Below, in pieces: positions 21,131 through 32,218 of a DNA stretch of 64,000 nt. Made by a program: the position numbers and the translations under genes. Each line of letters starts with the position of its first letter. Positions within the stretch are counted from its first letter, which is position 1. Source of the DNA: Rapana venosa (Eukaryota; Mollusca; Gastropoda; Neogastropoda; Muricidae); NCBI GenBank assembly GCA_028751875.1, contig CM054157.1, forward strand, positions 52,691,439 through 52,755,438. The letters are read 5' to 3'. The notes under the pieces were generated by a model. The model was not told the DNA's origin. It made no database searches and saw only the letters and a list, made by a program, of their open reading frames with translations.

Positions 21131-21430
21131 TTCTTCTTCTTCTTCGTCGAACGCTCAGACAGCAACTATTGTTTGTTATATGAGCGAAAATGCGTCACGC
21201 TGCCGTTAAGCGCCTGACAAGTCAGGCCCAGCGCATCCGACTTCGGCACAAGAGAGAATAGTTACCTTTTAAGTTCTTTCTGGATAAAAGGCAGGAGAAT
21301 GGACCAAGAAGGCAGAACATAGACAAGAAGGAGGTGACAGGAAGAAAATGAACAAGGCAGAAACAAAGAGAGTGATAGAAAAGAGGAAATTTCTACCACA
21401 GAATTTCCAGAATGTGGGGATGCTATTTAT
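21131..21430 (-). mobile_element. Repeat family W, (GAA)n-tailed
   Basis: Inverse of the 4340-4912 element. The tail ttcttcttcttc lies at the left; ctcagacagcaacta, gcgcctgacaagtcaggccc and cagaatttccagaatg are shared. Confidence 0.8.
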
Positions 21431-21477
21431 ACTGATATGCCCCTGGCATTCCCTCAGGGGAATCTATTTTTTTCATT

Positions 21478-21590
21478 CCTTAGCTAGAGCTCTGAGGTTC
21501 ACCAATGGCGAGATGTTTGCGTGTGCAACAGGGTTTTTACCACCATCAATTAGGTAGCCACATTCCAACTTCAGGGATGGTGTTTAAACA
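21478..21590 (+). repeat. Shared ~100-bp repeat module
   Basis: Contains cttagctagagctctgaggt, atggcgagatgtttgc and ggtagccacattccaacttc. A family Y SINE follows immediately. Confidence 0.75.
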
Positions 21591-21604
21591 CAAATCCTGT
21601 GTGA

Positions 21605-21845
21605 AGTGGGTTTTTTTTATAATTTTGTCATCCGTTCCTACCAGCATGCAATGGCCTACTCTTCCAAAAGGCAGAACAGGATTAGCTCATATGTGCAAGA
21701 TGTTCCGTGTGCATTCACACACACAGGGGCTTTGGTTTATAGTCTCACCCAAAGGACTTTTGACATTCAGTTTTGATTTTCTTGTCAAACTGGGGATCAA
21801 ACCCAGAACATCACGGTTTACGTCTTTAACCGTCCTGCCACCGTC
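21605..21845 (-). mobile_element. SINE family Y, diverged
   Basis: Recognisable blocks are gtcatccgttcctaccagc, ttccaaaaggcagaacagg and tctcacccaaaggactttt. The head region is eroded. Confidence 0.75.
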
Positions 21846-22765
21846 CTTCCTTATTTACAAGGCATAAACTATACCCCAATATTTGTGGGGATTTTAATTA
21901 GAAAAAGATGTCTCTCTCACAAAATGCATTTATTTACACACTCTAAAAACAACAAAAAAACAAGCAGAGTCATACCAGAGTCCAATATGGTATATAGTTT
22001 ATTCAATATTTGCATAGCACAGAAGCTCAGAACAGATTTAGACATACTGAACTGCAGATACTGCCCAAGACATGCAAACTATAAACTATGACGACAGTCG
22101 TGCGACACAGTCACTTATTTTACTGTAGCTTCAAGCAGGAGAGTTCCACACACTGAAATACTGACAGAAAGAAATGCAGTCTTAAAACGACAAACGAATA
22201 GTTACAATATCACATCACTAACATGAAGTTTTAAGATGAACATATCTTGCTATAATTATATATATATTGAAGTGCTTAAATTGCTAGACAGAGTTACGAT
22301 TCATAAAGTAAGAAGAATATTTCTTGCAACCAGTATTTTTCTAATAATTTTTCTTTCTTTTGTAATAATATTTGTCTTGATTCAGCTTCTTGTTTGTTGG
22401 GTTTTTTTATATATAAAAAAAGACTGCCCCCAAAAAGTAAGAATTCTCTTTGTTAAAATACATGTTCAAAAAATCGAATGAAATTAAGTGGTCAATAAAA
22501 GTGATGCGCTAATTTCTGTTTATTGTGTTGATCTTATTTAAATTTGTCAATATTTCCAGAGAGTTGGATGCGTCAAGAATGTAACACAAATTTAAAAAAA
22601 CAAACACAATAATTTTCAGCTGTATCTCTACTGGGGCCTTCATGGTTATCACACAAACTTTGAAAAGTAGTTGCAGTTTGCATTACGGAAAGTTTGTTAC
22701 ATCTTATACTACAAGTTTAGTTTAGGAGTTGGATAACATTGTCTTTTACTTCATAACAAGTCACT
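21846..22765. other. AT-rich, nothing recognised
   Basis: No exon, SINE or array is visible. Confidence 0.5.
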
Positions 22766-24617
22766 GAACATTATCAAACTGTGATAGTAGATTAAACCTT
22801 TCTTGCTTCTAAGGTCACAGGATGAAATAATTATTCACAGAAAATATGAAAAAAACTTGTCACATTTTATGACACATTCAAATGTCATCAGAGAAGAGAA
22901 TACAACATTTCTGTCTCAAAATCTTTGTATATAACATATCATTGTTTATCAAACTGTGATAGTAGATTAAATCTTTCTTGCCTCTAATGTCACAGGATGA
23001 AATATTCACAGAAAATCTGAATATCTTCTTTCCGTTATTTTTTTTACATTTCACTGTCATCAGAAAAGAGAACATAGAATTTTTGTCTGAAAAGTTTTGC
23101 ATACATCATTGATTATTATCAGACTGCGATAGTAGATCAAGTCTTCCTTGCCTCTAAGGTCACAGGATGAAATATTTACAGAAATCTGGAAAACTTTTTG
23201 TCACATTTCATTGTCGTCAGAAAAGAGAATACAGAATTTCTGTCTCAAAAGCTTTGTATATAACATATCACTGATATTATCAAACTGCGATAGCAGATTA
23301 TGTCTTTCTTGCCTCTAAGGTCACAGGATGAAATATTCACAGAAAATCTGAATATCTTCTGTCACATTTTTAAAAAACACATTTCACTGTCATCAGAAAA
23401 GAGAATACAGAATTTCTGTCTGAAAATTTGTATATATCACTGATTATTATCAGACTGCGATAGTCGATCAAGTCTTCCTTGCCTCTAACTTCACAGAAGG
23501 AAATAATTATTTACAGAAATCTGAAAAACTTTTTGTCGCATTTTACTGTCATCAGAAAAGAGAATACAGAATTTCTATCTAAAAAATCTTTGTATATAAC
23601 ATATCATTGTTTATCAAACTACGATAGTAGATTAAATCTTTCTTGCCTCTAATGTCACAGGATGAAATATTCACAGAAAATCTGAATATCTTCTTTCCGT
23701 TATTTTTTTTTAAAATACATTTTACTGTCATCAGAAAAGAGAATACAGAATTTCTGTCTGAAAAGTTTTGTATACATCATTGATTATTATCAGACTGCGA
23801 TAGTCGATTAAGTCTTTCTTGCCTCTAACTTCACAGAAGGAAATAATTATTTACAGAAATCTGGAAAACTTTTTGTCACATTTCATTGTCATCAGAAAAG
23901 AGAATACAGAATTTCTGTCTCAAAATCTTTGTATATAACATATCATTGATATTGTCAAACTGTGATAGCAGAACAAGTCTTTCTTGGCTCTAACATCACA
24001 GGATGAAATATTCATAGAAAATCTGAATGACCTCTTTCTGTCTCTTTTTTAAAAAAAACACATTTCACTGTCATCAGAAAAGAGAATACAGAATTTCTGT
24101 CTGAAAAGTTTTGTATACATCATTGATTATTATCAGACTGCGATAGTAGATCAAGTCTTTCTTGCCTCTAACGTCACACAATGAAATTATTCACAGAAAT
24201 CTGAAAAACTTTTTGTCGCATTTCATTGTAATCGAAAAAGAGAATACAAAATTTATGTCTCAAAAGCTTTGAATATATCACTGATTATTATCAAACTGTG
24301 ATAGTAGATCAAGTCTTTCTTTTCCTCTAACGTCACAGGATGAAATAATGATTTACAGAAATCTGAAAAACTTTTTGTCACATTTCATTGTCATCAGAGA
24401 AGAGAATACAGAATTTCTGTCTCAAAATCTTTGTATATAACATATCACTGATATCAAACTGTGATAACAGAATAAGTCTTCCTTGGCTCTATTCACAGGA
24501 TGAAATATTCACAAAAAATCTGAATGACTTCTTTCTGTCATGTTTTTTAAAAACACATTTCAATGTCATCAAAGAGAAAGGATACGAAATTTTTGTCTCA
24601 AAAGCTTTGTAATTAAA
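22766..24617. repeat. ~168-bp satellite array in ~335-bp dimers
   Basis: Eleven copies are anchored by gatagtagat-like sequence at 22783, 22958, 23128, 23289, 23459, 23623, 23799, 23964, 24142, 24300 and 24463 (spacing 158-178). Each also has tttcttgcctctaa.gtcaca, gaaatattcacagaaa and agagaatacagaatttctgt. Most of the array alternates between an aactgtgat type and an agactgcgat type, which gives a dimeric order. Confidence 0.93.
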
Positions 24618-24625
24618 TACTCATA

Positions 24626-24755
24626 ACTTTTCAAAACTGTTCATTTATGTTTCTTATATATGGAGTAACTTTTCAAAACTGTTCATTTATATGTTTCTTA
24701 TATATGGAGTAACTTTTCAAAACTGTTCATTTATATTTTTCTTATATATGCTTGT
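24626..24755. repeat. ~43-45-bp tandem repeat, three copies
   Basis: aacttttcaaaactgttcat followed by ttat..ttcttatatatgg occurs three times next to the satellite. Confidence 0.9.
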
Positions 24756-26879
24756 TCCGTCACTTGAAAAACAAAACAACAACAAAAACACATAAAAAAC
24801 CAGACTGAAAACTGACACAATCTCGAATACTAACCCAGACTCCAAGTCTTCTCAGCCCAATTTTTGCGAATTATCAGACGGTACATTTGTAGCAGAGTGC
24901 AGATAGACTATATCCAAACCACCACCTCCCAGCTACGAAGCACAATCAGAACAGCGGGCAAGTGGCCTCTAAAAAGAGGCTGCATAATTCTACATATCAC
25001 CACAAAGTACACACAGAGAAGTCAGAACTACCACTCAAGGAAACAGAGGCTCGCACAACTCACTGGTGTCTCAGAATCACAACGTTGCGCTCACGCGCTT
25101 TCCACCTCCAGGGAGGTAATTATTACCGTCCTGTCACACGTTTTATTCATGTCCTTCATGAGACAAATCTTAACCCCTAAGATTGATCACTTCCCAACTG
25201 CATCAGTGAAGAACAGTGAAAAATAGGTGTTCACCTTTGTCTCAAAGATGAAATGATACTCTGCGGCTACTGGCAAACTGAATGAACAGTAGCATTGAAG
25301 TGTTTCACATAAAAATATATTGCAAAAAAAACACCCAAACAAACCCTTTAATGTTTTCAAACTTAAGAACATAAGACAAAGGAATACTACAAAATGAACA
25401 TGTATGGCTTTTTTGTTTGGGGTTTGTTTTTTCTTGTGTTTGCCTTTGTTTGGGGTTGGGTTTTTTGGTTGTTGGGGGGAGGGGGGGGGGGGATTCATGT
25501 TCATTTTTGTGCCTTGAATACACTAAAAAATATACAAAGTTAAATGTTTTTCTTTTTGTTTTTGAGTGAGTTTATAACTTTCACCACCACACTGTGGGAG
25601 ATTATATAATGGCAACTTTACTTTCATTTGCGGTTTTGTTTGGAATTTCTTCATTTTTAAAAAGGATTTTTGGGGGGTATCAGTTTTGGGTTTTTTGATA
25701 GGTTTTTGTTTGTTTTTCTTTTCTTTTTCTTTTTTGGAGGGGAAGGGGGTAGTTTTTTGTTCTATGGGTCAAAAATCTTTCTTGTTTCTTTCACTTTTTT
25801 TTAATGCATTACAACATCAAAGTTCACAAAATTAAAAGTTTTCAAGTCATTAACTTTTTTGTTATTGTTGGTTTTAACAGCAGCTTACAGACAAGAGCAG
25901 AAAAGAAAACCAATTTACGATTCAGTCCTTTTTTTTCCACCACCCCCAACTGTCGATAAAAAATATTAAATATGCAAACTATGATCTGAGCAAGCAACAT
26001 CACTGCTTTTGTATGAGTATTTATGTTTTTGTTTCAATGGGTTTTTTTCTTTTTTCTTTGGTTTCTTTTTTTGTGTGTTTTTTTTTGGTCTGAAGAGTTC
26101 TGTCACAATAAAAATGTCACACAAACAAAAAAAGGGCATGATTTTTCTACTCTTTTTCTTGATCTCGACTCTTTACACCCATTGCACACTTTTTCCCCTT
26201 CCTTCTTGCATGATGAAAATTACAGTAAATGTAGTTTTTGAAAAGTGGAGGAATTCCGTGAACACCTCTTCAGTGCAGTGCCTCACTGACTGGCAAAACG
26301 AAGGTTTTGTTCAAAGACGCACAAAATGAGTTTTCACTGAAATCGAAATAAATTATTTTGATAATAATTCATTCTCTTTTCCTAATTCATTATGTTCAGT
26401 TTTTAGCAAAATATCTTTTTTTTTCTTCCAATCAGTGAAAATTCCACCGAAAAACTGTACAAGTCTTACGCTCCAGTCTCGAAAACACTGTCATTTCATT
26501 AATAAAATATCAAACAGGATATAAACAACACAATCATGGATATCATCTTGCATATACTTCCAATTAATCCAGTATTAATGTTGCCTACATTTTAGCTACA
26601 ACTTCATCTGCAAAAGACAAGCTTTCAACATAATCCACAAAACCCAGTAATGTCATTTTGTAGTGCAAAAGTTCACCATAAAGTTCTTGGAAAACTTGTT
26701 ATATGAATATCAGTAATATTGTTTTAAAAACTGGAACATATCGACATATAAAATCGCCCAAGAAAATTGATACAATAAGCAGCAATGTGTCTGTCAATTA
26801 CATTTTCTTGTTAATGAAATAATATTACCTAATGGTATACACATTATGATAGTCAATGGTATACAAAACACTCTAGACT
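24756..26879. other. AT-rich intergenic, nothing recognised
   Basis: Long T and G/T runs lie at 25400-25760 and 26040-26090. No open frame here has family features or splice partners. Confidence 0.55.
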
Positions 26880-27375
26880 GTTTACATGTAATACAATATT
26901 ACTATTTTTCAAGACTGTTAAACAGATTTGATGTAATGCAATATTACTATTTTTCAAGACTGCTTACATGTAATGCAATATTATATTTTTCAAGACTGTT
27001 AAACAGATTTGACGTAATGCAATATTACTATTTTTCAAGACTGCTGACATGTAATGCAATATTACTATTTTTCAAGACTGTTTACATGTAATGCAATATT
27101 ACTGTTTTTCAAGACTGTTAAACAGATTTGATGTAATGCAATATTACTATTTTTCAAGACTGTTTACATGTAATGCAATATTACTATTTTTCAAGACTGT
27201 TAAACAGGTTTTATGTAATGCAATATTTACCAATTTTCAAGACTGTTTAGAGAGTTGAAGAAAACAGTAATGCAATCTTACTATTTTTCAAAACTGATTA
27301 CTTGATGTAATGCAATATTACTATTTTTCAAGAACGTTTTGGGATTTGACTTAATGCAATATTACTATTAAGGAA
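26880..27375. repeat. 37/44-bp minisatellite
   Basis: About twelve units share atgtaatgcaatattactat plus ttttcaagactg. Two spacers alternate, tttac (short unit) and ttaaacagatttg (long unit). It creates an artefact peptide repeating YYYFSRLL. Confidence 0.93.
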
Positions 27376-28632
27376 TACCTTACATCAGCACTGGCAAAAA
27401 ATACTTGACCTTCAAAAAATATTCCACAACAAATTTCTTTCTAAAGACAAGATAATGTCATGTATGGAGCAAAACCCTTAGCTCCCCCATCATTATAAAG
27501 AAAAAAATTGTCAGATTCATTTTGTTTACTTTCCCATAAACTAAAAATCACACTGTCTCATGAATATCAATCCATAATAATGAAGACAAAAAGTGAAAGA
27601 AACCAATAAATTACTGATGAAATAATTTTTCAAATGCAGTTCTACACAAAAAAGCAAGCTAAATCTAACTACCACAAAAAGCTTGCAGTTGATGTGAAAG
27701 AACTGTCCATTTAGGGAAAAGCCGTTTCAGGATAAACACAACCACCACTGGCATTGTACTTTTACTATGTTGTTTATTAATCAATGACATGGAACAAAAA
27801 GTCCAGTACCTTCACAACAGTGTGCTATTTTGTAAACCTCAAAATTATAGGACTTTCCTTTTTTTAAAAAAGTTTTTATTAGTGATACAGAAAAAGGAAA
27901 ATTCCTCACTTTACGATGCGACACATGAACATGTATATTCAAATCTAGGTAAGCATAATAAAGGTATGAACATAACTTGTCCTTATTTTCCTTTTTTGGT
28001 TTTGGGTTGTTTTTTTTTTTAAATAGGGTTTGACTGGGTGAATGGAATTCTTTAAACACATTTCTGAAATTTGCAATCTTTTTTTTTTTTTAAGTTGATT
28101 CAATAGTCGGTGACAAATCAGAAATGCATCCTTGAAAACTATTTGCCAAAAAAAAAATGGACGATTTTCAACATATCTAAAACAAAACAAATTAAAAAAA
28201 AATATTGAAAAGTTAAACTATTAACATATACAAATAATGCAAATTACCAACACACATACATAATGTTCATTCCAAAAACTGAATGGCTGATCAAAAGAAA
28301 AAATTTGTTTTTAAAAACAAAAACCAGGATGTGGTTAAATTTGTCAATGAAAAGTACAGTACAGAAAAAAAGGCTGGTTTTTAACAACAAATTCAAAAAT
28401 CAAATGAAGTGTCATAATTATAACAATAAAGTATCATAATTATAACACAACCCCCCCTAAAAAAAGATATCAAGAGTCATACATAATCATCATTCTCTGA
28501 ATAGGAACTAATATTTTTCTTATTAATATATAAATCAAGCACCTTCCATGTAAATAAAAGTTGTCATCAAGGAACAAAAACGAGAAAAATAAACCAGGAC
28601 ATGAACGTCAGAAAATAAATAAATTGCAGCAG
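27376..28632. other. AT-rich intergenic, nothing recognised
   Basis: A-runs and T-runs only; no exon signature or recurrent repeat was found. Confidence 0.5.
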
Positions 28633-28865
28633 GTAACTTAACTCATTCAAACCTAAGCATGAACACTCCTCGGGCGAGATTGAGTAGTCTTGCCAGCCTG
28701 AGCAGCTCTGAAGCTAGGTACCCATTGAGTTAATGTTGTGACATCAAATAATCGCAACAATGACAACACAACTGGCACCGATCCCCAGAGATGCTCAGGC
28801 TTATGCTGTCACAACTACTCCGTCTCGCTTGAGTGGCGCTCAGGCTCAGGGTTGAATAAGTTAAC
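28633..28865. mobile_element. Foldback (MITE-like) element
   Basis: The left arm, starting gtaacttaactcattcaaac, and the right arm, whose complement starts gttaacttattcaaccctga, pair imperfectly over about 80 bases. They include gggcgagattgagtagt against agcgagacggagtagt. The central ~70 bases carry no coding. The arrangement fits a non-autonomous DNA element. A clear target duplication was not found. Confidence 0.65.
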
Positions 28866-29696
28866 AACTGGCCATGGCAACACATACAGCTGTTATATTT
28901 GTCCCAAAAATATGGGTTTTTTTAAAAGAGAAGAGAAAAAGGGTTTGTGCGATGCTTTAATGTCTGTGCAAGCATGGCTGCTCAGTATTGCAAACGCGTA
29001 AATGACATAATCATGCAAGCTGCCATTACTGGAAAAAAAATGTGCATAAATCGAGCATACACAAAACACAATTTACACTTAACTTTGGATATATGTATTA
29101 GATTAAACACCAGTGCATACACTTGTGCCAAATTGCGCTTAAATCTGCATATATTAAAACTCCAAATGAGGTGTGCAGGGGGTTACAACATCTTGACTAC
29201 CAGTGAGTTACAAACACCTTCACAAAGCAATAATATAAGAACTTTTACAATTTTTTTTCCCGTTCGAAACATTGTGAGCAAACATGTGCAAAACTGACCA
29301 CAAAGCAAGGTCCAGTGGGAATACGTTATACAGTATCCATACGTGTATAGAACTGACCCAGGTCAATACAGACTTCACTGTACAAGCTGTTTTCCTTCCT
29401 ATGCCTTGTGCTTTGCCGAAAACGCAATATTTCATTATTATGCATGAGCAAGCTGACTTTCTCATTAACCCGTTGAAAGTACTAAACGAAAAAGCTGAAC
29501 AAATGATTAAAAAAAAGCAGGTAAATTAATAAACAAATATATGAATAAGTATATAAATAAACTAATTAAATAATATAGTGACTCCGACTGAGCGAACACA
29601 GATTTGAAAGTAGCCATGTGTGTTTAAATAAAGACAGAATTTTTTTCAAAATCAAGACAGAATTGTCAGATGAAAGAAATAGGGACCACATAAAAA
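28866..29696. other. Intergenic, nothing recognised
   Basis: Short unrelated open frames on both strands and no recurrent repeat. Confidence 0.5.
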
Positions 29697-29987
29697 GGTG
29701 AAGGTGTTCCCATAACCAACATGGTCGTTGGGGAGCTAGGTGTCAGAGACCTCAGCATCTCTAGGGGAACAGCATTTTAAGTGCAGCGCCCATCTCCTCT
29801 CCTCAATACTTCACCTTCCCTGACCCTAAAGAGGGCAAGTACCCATTGACTACTGGGTGAACAGGGGGATTGTACTGAAGCCAAGGCGTACGAACGGTCA
29901 CCCATCCAAGAGGTAACCACCCTCAACGCTGCTTAACCTTAGCTTGGGGAAAGTGAGTGCTCAGACCACTGAGCTATCCCGTCCCCC
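29697..29987 (-). mobile_element. tRNA/5S rRNA chimeric SINE
   Basis: The minus strand starts gggacgggatagctcagtgg, then caagctaaggttaagcagcg and cttggatgggtgaccgttcg. It is full length and independent of the exon 5 duplication. Confidence 0.88.
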
Positions 29988-31838
29988 ACATACAAAACAT
30001 TAAAAAAAAAAAAAAAAAAAAGGGAAAAACTTTATAACTTAAACTGATTTAAACAAACGGTGATGTAATAATAAATGCTGGTCAAAAGGAAAGAAACCAG
30101 GAATAAATCATCATAGCAAACGGTATACATTTGTTCACACTGCAAGTATAAATCTGCATTGCTTAGGAGCTATCTAGGAATCACAGACGATACCAACACT
30201 GACTAAAACTTGAGGCTGCTATAGTATATAAAACTAAAAAAAACATAACCTGAATGCATACATGAGACATCGTCTCTCTGAGGCTTCGCTTTTTTCAAGA
30301 CAGTATGACAACAAGCGCTGCTTTCCATCTTTTCTCCACCAACACGAATTACTCTGACGAAAAACACAAGACACAAATCTTTTCAAACAATCCCATCTCT
30401 TTACACTTTGTGTGGAAAAATGACTTCTCCCCTAACTCCTTGAGGAGTCCTTGGGGCACTGCACTGAAGTTTTCAGGCCGTGTGTCTTCGGCAAGATGAA
30501 CCTGGCGGAGCCCATCCCTCTCCAGGTGAGGAAGGGATGGACTCAACCAGAGAGCGTACAAAACATGTCATGCCACTGATTTGGGGAAAACCACCAAAAC
30601 AGCACACACCACATAAAAAAAGTCGAAAATATCCAACTTTCTTGTGGTACCAGATTTCGTCAAGTGTCAGAGGTGATGTCATGATATCAAACAGTCCCAC
30701 TGTTTTGTAGGATCCAAATTTTGCAGACTGCTATGTGAAAAACAAACACAAAAAAACCAAACCCGCCCATTTAACTTCGTAAAGCTCTGTGAAAGACTCC
30801 TGCCATTTCGCTTTTTCCCTCTTCAATAAAATCAGGGTGTCTTGAAATTTTGAAAATTACATTTCATGCAGCAAGCTACTTGGACACAGCACAAGAATGA
30901 AAACACAGGGCAAGACAGGCTTTTGTAATCTACGCTACAAAATCTAAGAGGGTTTAGTTGCAGAATACACGATGATTTACAGCAACAAGATCTGACAAGA
31001 ATACACAATCAGATCATCTAAGCCATGAAATCTAAGATGACCGATGGAGTACACATTCTACGCTACAAAATCTTTGGGGAAAATAAAAGTAGATGAAAGG
31101 ATATACGATGACTTAGAGAAGGTATAAGATCTACCAGGGTTAGACAAGAAAAACACACCCAAAAAATGATATATGCGCGACAACAGCGTCATGGAAAAGA
31201 TACGATTTTTCATACTTCATCTCACAAAGTTACCCAAATTGTGTGTCAGTTCTCTAAAAGCTAAGCACATCAAAACGTCAAAGATTAGACAAGGGACGAA
31301 ATCGGAACACACACACACAAAAAGGTGACAACAATTCAACAGTCATATGATTTGCTTTGTACAATCTCAAATACCCACAACTTCAAAAAACATTGGGAAC
31401 ACACTGAAGCACACAGTGCGTATACATATCAACATGCATATTACATTTCACAACTTTAAAATGTAAGTTCGTTATATCACCTTTCCATGCAAGCACAGCA
31501 GCAAAATGTTCAGCGTTAAAAAGATCTTTTTAAAACTAAGAAAATTAAAATTCAGACACACTACCAAAGGCCGGCGTAAACTATTACCTCGTCTTTCCAC
31601 CACAACCGACCACCACACTGTCCATCTTGACCAAGTGTAGCAACTCCCAACCACTTTCACTGGCCAGAGACGTGTGGTCCACTTCAGCTTTTCCGCAGAA
31701 AATGTTCATACCAGTTGTGACCGAACGACCTTCACACAACGGCTGCCCTGTTTCGAAGACAATGTACAAGAAGTGTTTGTGTCCACTGAGGCCAAACGAA
31801 GCGAAGAAGCGGATGTTCACGTTCAGTGTTGCGTTTTC
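29988..31838 (-). other. Downstream flank of the minus-strand 203-residue gene
   Basis: No exon is seen; A-runs at 30000-30020. The sequence lies downstream of the stop at 31853 on the minus strand and may include a 3' UTR. Confidence 0.45.
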
Positions 31839-31844
31839 TTTATT
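31839..31844 (-). terminator. Candidate polyadenylation signal
   Basis: AATAAA on the minus strand starts only nine bases after the TGA stop of the 203-residue gene. If used, the 3' UTR would be extremely short. Confidence 0.35.
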
Positions 31845-31852
31845 GCTGGTGT

Positions 31853-31937
31853 TCACACAGGACTGGACCCTGTTGCCAGGCGACGTCTGGCGCTGCGCGG
31901 AGTTTTCAGACTGCCGTTTGTCAGAGGGGGGGATTTC
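31853..31937 (-). CDS. 203-residue gene, last exon
   Basis: The acceptor ctctgcag leads into KSPPLTNGSLKTPRSARRR and LATGSSPV, then TGA. The longer open frame in another phase over this exon does not fit the upstream phase. Confidence 0.7.
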
Positions 31938-32183
31938 CTGCAGAGGATACAGAAATATAGATCTTGACATAATGTTTGTTTATTTTTTGGTTGGACTTGA
32001 TTTGGTTTGGGGGGTTGGGTTTGTTTTTGTTGGAGTTTTTTGGTTTGTTTGTTGTTGGTTGGTTTTTTTTGGGGGGGGTTATGGTTTTTTTGGGGGGAGT
32101 TTTGTTCTTGTTTTTTTTTGGGGGGGCTGTTAGCCTGTTACCTGTAGCATACAGATTATAAAGCACCATCTCTTCCTTCTGTG

Positions 32184-32218
<35 letters not shown>

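Noticed and set aside
26846..27091. Peptide with repeated YYYFSRLL
   Set aside because: It is a by-product of the 37/44-bp minisatellite.
31584..31970. 128-codon minus-strand frame overlapping the last exon of the unnamed gene
   Set aside because: Its phase does not fit the upstream exon; the phase that does fit gives a short, plausible C-terminus ending at 31853.
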